From: Owenia fusiformis
Taxonomy: Eukaryota > Annelida > Polychaeta > Sabellida > Oweniidae
Length of the DNA: 64,000 bases
Direction: 5' to 3'
Assembly: GCA_903813345.2 (NCBI GenBank)
Contig: CAIIXF020000006.1
Span: 36,118,436-36,182,435 of the forward strand
Below the pieces are notes generated by a model that saw only the letters and a list, made by a program, of their open reading frames with translations, made no database searches and was not told the DNA's origin. The first letter of the stretch is position 1; the number at the start of each line of letters is the position of its first letter. The translations under genes were made by a program, and so were the position numbers. This document shows, piece after piece, positions 58,520-64,000 of this stretch.

Positions 58520-61500
58520 ATCGGTGTCTACATCTTCCTGTACAGGAACTTTAAATTATGTTCATGTAATGATTCATTTAACTGGACGTTAGTCATTACT
58601 ATCACTATATCTTGTTGATGGCATAATTAAGGTTACTAGAACATTCCTTGCATGTGTTGTCCTAACTTGATGTAACCAGAAGTTATGAATTTGCCATGTA
58701 TGTGACAAGCACGTTACAGTCTCTTTATTTTGGCAAAGTCGTTGTTAAGGTTGGTACTACATTCCTGGCTCGTGATATCTAAGTCGAACGTAACTTGTAT
58801 ACTCATTTATGCGTGTCCACACTTTCCTTTGCCTACAACGTTCTATAGTTAATGTTACCAGAACTTCAACTTGGCCACGTATATGTGACGTTGCATTAGC
58901 ACGTTACAGTCTGTTATTTTATTTTTGCAGTCATTGTAAGGTTGCTACTACATTCCTAGCACATGATATTTAAGTAAAATGTAACGTTGTATAAACATCT
59001 GTGCGAGTCCAGACCTTCCTGTGCCTACATCGGTCCAAGACAAACGTTACCAGAACTTTAAACTGGCCAGGTATATGTTACGTTGCATAAGCACATTACA
59101 GTTTCACTATTTTTGCGAAGTCATTGTTAAGGTTGGTTCTACATTCCTGGCACGTAATATTTAAGTCAAATGTAACGTTCTTTAAACATCTGTGCGAGTC
59201 CACACCTTCCTGTACCTACAACGTTCCATTATTAACGTACCAGAACTTAAAACTGGCCACGTATATGTGACGTTGCACATTACAGTCTCGTTATTTTTGC
59301 GAAGTTATCGTTTAGGTTGGTTCTACGTTCCTGGCACGTGATATTTAAGTCAAATGTAACGTTCTTTGAACATCTGTGCGAGTCCACAACTTCCTGTACC
59401 TACAACGTTCCATAATTAACGTATCAGAAATTTAGATTGGCCACGTATTTATGACGTAATGTAAGTACGTTACATTTTCGTTATTTTGGCGAAGTCATCG
59501 TCTAGGTTGGTTCCACGTTCCTGGCACGTGATATTTAAGTCAAATGTAACGTTCTTTAAACATCTGTGCGAGTCCACACCTTCCTGTACCTACAACGTTC
59601 CATATCAACGTTACCAGAAATTTAGATTGGCCACGTATATATGACGTAATGTAAGTACGTTACAGTTTCGTTATTTTGGCAACGTTATTGTTAAGGTCGC
59701 TACTACATTCCTGACACGTGATATGTAAGTCAAATGTAACGTTCTTTAAACATCTGTGCGAGTCCACACCTTCCTGTACCTACAACGTTCCATATCAACG
59801 TTACCAGAAATTTAGATTGGCCACGTATTTATGACGTAATGTAAGTACGTTACATTTTCGTTATTTTGGTGACGTAATTGTTAAGGTCGCTACTACGTTC
59901 CTGACACGTGATATTTAAGTCAAATGTAACGTTCTTTAAACATCTATGCGAGTCCACACCTTCCTGTACCTACAACGTTCCATATCAACGTTACCAGAAA
60001 TTTAGATTGGCCACGTATATATGACGTAATGTAAGTACGTTACAGTTTCGTTATTTTGGCAACGTTATTGTTAAGGTCGCTACTACGTTCCTGACACGTG
60101 ATATGTAAGTCAAATGTAACGTTCTTTAAACATCTGTGCGAGTCCACACCTTCCTGTACCTACAACGTTCCATATCAACGTTACCAGAAATTTAGATTGG
60201 CCACGTATTTATGACGTAATGTAAGTACGTTACATTTTCGTTATTTTGGTGACGTAATTGTTAAGGTCGCTACTACGTTCCTGACACGTGATATTTAAGT
60301 CAAATGTAACGTTCTTTAAACATCTATGCGAGTCCACACCTTCCTGTACCTACAACGTTCCATATCAACGTTACCAGAAATTTAGATTGGCCACGTATTT
60401 ATGACGTAATGTAAGTACGTTACATTTTCGTTATTTTGGTGACGTAATTGTTAAGGTCGCTACTACGTTCCTGACACGTGATATTTAAGTCAAATGTAAC
60501 GTTCTTTAAACATCTATGCGAGTCCACACCTTCCTGTACCTACAACGTTCCATATCAACGTTACCAGAAATTTAGATTGGCCACGTATATATGACGTAAT
60601 GTAAGTACGTTACAGTTTCGTTATTTTGGCAACGTTATTGGTAAGGTCGCTACTACGTTCCTGACACGTGATATGTAAGTCAAATGTAACGTTCTTTAAA
60701 CATCTGTGCGAGTCCACACCGTCCTGTACCTACAACGTTCCATATCAACGTTACCAGAAATTTAGATTGGCCACGTATTTATGACGTAATGTAAGTACGT
60801 TACATTTTCGTTATTTTGGTGACGTAATTGTTAAGGTCGCTACTACGTTCCTGACACGTGATATTTAAGTCAAATGTAACGTTCTTTAAACATCTATGCG
60901 AGTCCACACCTTCCTGTACCTACAACGTTCCATATCAACGTTACCAGAAATTTAGATTGGCCACGTATATATGACGTAATGTAAGTACGTTACAGTTTCG
61001 TTATTTTGGCAACGTTATTGTTAAGGTCGCTACTACGTTCCTGACACGTGATATGTAAGTCAAATGTAACGTTCTTTAAACATCTGTGCGAGTCCACACC
61101 TTCCTGTACCTACAACGTTCCATATCAACGTTACCAGAAATTTAGATTGGCCACGTATTTATGACGTAATGTAAGTACGTTACATTTTCGTTATTTTGGT
61201 GACGTAATTGTTAAGGTCGCTACTACGTTCCTGACACGTGATATTTAAGTCAAATGTAACGTTCTTTAAACATCTATGCGAGTCCACACCTTCCTGTACC
61301 TACAACGTTCCATATCAACGTTACCAGAAATTTAGATTGGCCACGTAAATATGACGTAATGTAAGTACGTTACAGTTTCGTTATTTTGGCGACGTAATTG
61401 TTAAGGTCGCTACTACGTTCCTGACACGTGATATTTAAGTCAAATGTAACGTTCTTTAAACATCTGTGCGAGTCCACACCTTCCTGTACCTACAACGTTC

Positions 61501-61578
61501 CATATTTAACGTTGCTACAACTTGAGACATATATTCTGACGACGTTATCACAACGTAAAATTGTTAGCTGGGTACTAA
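58520..61578. repeat. 190 bp ACGT-rich satellite, alternating dimers
   Basis: TACAACGTTC recurs exactly every 190 bp from 59591 to 61491. Two subtypes mostly alternate: one with ATATGACGTAATG, TACAGTTTCG, CAACGTTATTG and GATATGTAAG; the other with TTTATGACGTAATG, TACATTTTCG, GACGTAATTG and GATATTTAAG. This gives a 380 bp higher-order unit, broken once near 60351-60541. Units are strongly diverged at 58520-59400 and almost identical at the right. It ends in GTTAGCTGGG at 61565-61574, the inverse of the CCCAGCAAAC at 50129. Confidence 0.94.
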
Positions 61579-61587
61579 TTACGTTAA

Positions 61588-61893
61588 AAGATTTTCGAGC
61601 AGTGCTCGATATTTTTCGTAGTAAATCTAACAACCAACAATGATCGTTTGGAAAATGTTGGTTTTTTCATATTTGCTTTGATCATTTCTTCCCCTGTCGC
61701 CTAAGAGTGTCGATTATTTTTATGACAATATGTTTCCTAAGTTACACAATTAAAGTCGGTTGAAGATTAAATAAATATTCACGTTTTGGCTAAAATAATA
61801 GAAATAAAAAAAATCAGTTGGAATAGTGACAGCGAACATCGAAAGTGTACGACGGTATATTTTGTCACTGTAGGTTGTCGATGGTTAGGCGTG
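61588..61893. mobile_element. CACGCC-family remnant
   Basis: TTTTCGAGCAGTGCTCGATA, CCCCTGTCGCCTAAGAGTGT and GATTATTTTTATGACAATAT match the inner arm of the elements at 13806 and 38449 at reduced identity. It ends GATGGTTAGGCGTG at 61893. The left terminus is missing; the fragment starts right beside the end of the 190 bp satellite. Confidence 0.75.
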
Positions 61894-62164
61894 AAAGAAA
61901 ATATATTTTACCTTGATCTTAACATTCGTTGTCTTGTTTTTGCGATTGGTGACTATTTATGGACAATAGGGAGGTTAAGATTAGCGTAAAAATATACATG
62001 TACCTATCCCTCTCCGTATGTTTGTTACGGATACGTATAGGTGATGCGTATTGCAAAATGAGTTTAAGATAAACGTAAAAGGCTACGAAACCGTATGCTA
62101 CAATTTATGATAAAATTAACATCCTAATTATAGAATGAAAACCATGCGATGGCTTAAATGGCAT

Positions 62165-63092
62165 ATATAGGGGTTATGCACTGGGAGGTTTTGGATACAG
62201 GGAATATCCCGAGGGATATACAATATATCTTCCCGAGGGACCGAAGGGACCGAGGGAAGATGTATTGTATATCCCAAGGGATATTCCATGTATCCAAACC
62301 GACCGTGCATAACTGGTGTATCTCATACTTGAGTGGGTTTAGGGTAGATATAACCTTTTCCACCTTTTTCAAATGACAAGATATTTATATTTAACATTTT
62401 CGTAATTTTCTATTTGTTCAATACAATGAAATTGTAACATTTAAACTTAAAAAATTAAATTTTAAAATTAAAAAATTAAAACTTTTGATATTTAAACTTT
62501 TTTAAACTTTTGAAAAATTCCCGGGAGCGGGATGGATATATTATATCTGCCCGCATTTGGCCTGGAGCGGGACATATACAATATATCCTGCCCGCTCCTC
62601 AGATACGATATATATTCCCGGGTGATATCTACCCCAAACCCACTCAAGTATGAGATACACTGGTGTAACTCATACTTGAGTGGGTTTGGGGTAGATATCA
62701 CCCGGGAATATATATCGTATCTGAGGAGCGGGCAGGATATATTGTATATGTCCCGCTCCAGGCCAAATGCGGGCAGATATAATATATCCATCCCGCTCCC
62801 GGGAATTTTTCAAAAGTTTAAAAAAGTTTAAATATCAAAAGTTTTAATTTTTTAATTTTAAAATTTAATTTTTTAAGTTTAAATGTTACAATTTCATTGT
62901 ATTGAACAAATAGAAAATTACGAAAATGTTAAATATAAATATCTTGTCATTTGAAAAAGGTGGAAAAGGTTATATCTACCCTAAACCCACTCAAGTATGA
63001 GATACACCAGTTATGCACGGTCGGTTTGGATACATGGAATATCCCTCGGGATATTCCCTGTATCCAAAACCTCCCAGTGCATAACCCCTATA
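62165..63092. mobile_element. 928 bp palindrome with hairpins inside its arms
   Basis: Centre between 62661 and 62662. The innermost 290 bp of each arm pair without a single indel (for example 62374 with 62949, 62311 with 63012). Outer ends TATAGGGGTTATGCACTGG and complement, compatible with a TA target duplication. The left arm is 497 bp and the right 431 bp. The 66 bp difference is the tip of a secondary hairpin at 62189-62299. Mirror-image ORFs (such as the 99-residue frames at 62492-62791 and 62532-62831) are palindrome artefacts. Confidence 0.93.
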
Positions 63093-64000
63093 CATTTCAC
63101 CTCCAAGAACTGTTATATACTTCAGAGAGAGTGTGATGTAGCTACTGTAGTTGGGAGAGGGAGTTACTCGTGGGCCCGCTAATGGGGCAGTGACTTAGGG
63201 CGAAATGTTAAATTTCTAGCATGATCCAGCAATGAGAGTGACCAAAAAAGTAAAGTTAATTTATAACAATTAAAACCACGAGAAAATGGCTGATTTCATA
63301 CATTTAAAATAAGCAAATCTGATGAAGAATGTATAAATTCAACAATTTCATGCATCATCACATGGCATCGTTTATCGCATCAATGAATGAGTTCGACCAC
63401 ATAATTTCTATGCAGATAGAATGAGTTGTTTGTTGTTACTATTTTAAAGTTTAATGAATGATATTTCATCTACAAATGACATCATTTCTTTACGTTAATC
63501 TTAACTCCCTAATGTCTTGAGGCACAACTCGTTATTAACACGCATCATGCAATCTTTGTTAATTGTGAGAGGGCTCGTTCGGAAGGAGGGGGCTGGGAGA
63601 CAAGGTCTAAATAGCTAAGCTTCCCCTAACCACCGACAATACTCATGTGACAGCAGGTAGTGTATATTTGGTTGATCCATGGCACGGGGGTAAAGCAGAC
63701 CCGATGATGCAATGAGCTTGATCGGCGGTATCATGACTGTGTAACGGGTCTTAATGTATAAGTGTGCTCGGTGGTAGGTTCAAACAACGCGGATCCTCAA
63801 AGCATGTGCTCATGGTATATTCGTGCGTGGGTAATGACATCGATGTGTCATTCCATATCGTCATTAATGCAGGGGGAGGCCTGACTTGGCATGACTTTTG
63901 TTCCTATTTAATTGTTGAAATATGTTTAAAGCTAAAAATAAAGATTTCGGAAAATGAACTTTTTTTACTTTGAGAGGTCATAGGTTAACCGAATGACGTA
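63093..64000. other. Right-edge intergenic sequence
   Basis: No gene recognised in the last 900 bp. Confidence 0.5.

Noticed and set aside
50129-61578. CRISPR or telomere-type arrays
   Set aside because: Periods of 119 and 190 bp with complete monomer similarity are satellite DNA; no TTAGGG-type tracts are present.
62492-62831. Two 99-residue ORFs on opposite strands with nearly the same sequence
   Set aside because: A direct result of the palindrome centred at 62661; low-complexity content and no known domain.

Overview
The window reads as nuclear DNA of a marine invertebrate, most likely a plant-eating mollusc and probably a gastropod. The clearest cellular genes are two tandem, five-exon genes for polysaccharide lyase family 14 (PL14) alginate lyases, a digestive enzyme family best known from abalone and sea hares. 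The spliced introns with GT/AG ends, AATAAA signals, AT-rich composition, LINEs, mariner-like elements and MITEs all fit a metazoan genome. Species assignment is inference.

Layout. 1-8310 and 17950-21960 are two copies of one compound repeat: a 62-66 bp minisatellite on the left and a 48 bp minisatellite on the right. Copy 1 carries two later insertions that copy 2 lacks: an internally deleted mariner-like element (1772-2785) and an almost intact LINE (about 2979-7443). The LINE is itself broken by a 358 bp hairpin-ended element. Between the copies (8310-17950) lie several MITEs, a 190 bp tandem repeat and a 5'-truncated LINE with a 14 bp target-site duplication (TSD). 22330-28360 holds the alginate lyase pair. 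28360-47300 has no recognisable cellular gene; it holds MITEs (one packed with TGTCC/GGACA), five minisatellites and a decayed mariner transposase. 47656-48846 (minus) is a secreted lustrin-type/VWC-domain protein gene that may be incomplete at its 3' end. 50129-61578 is a striking block. Two different ACGT-rich satellites (119 bp and 190 bp periods) lie at its two ends, each degenerating inward, and the outer edges carry matching inverted termini. Inside are a candidate spliced non-coding locus and smaller MITEs. 62165-63092 is a giant palindrome with smaller hairpins inside its arms.

How it works together. The two lyases keep the five residues known to be catalytic in the family at the right spacing, so both probably make active secreted enzymes that cut alginate from brown algae. 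The duplication carried the proximal promoter along. Nearly everything else is mobile or tandem-repeat DNA. Its nesting gives a relative history: the compound repeat is oldest, then its duplication, then the mariner and LINE insertions, then the hairpin element inside the LINE.
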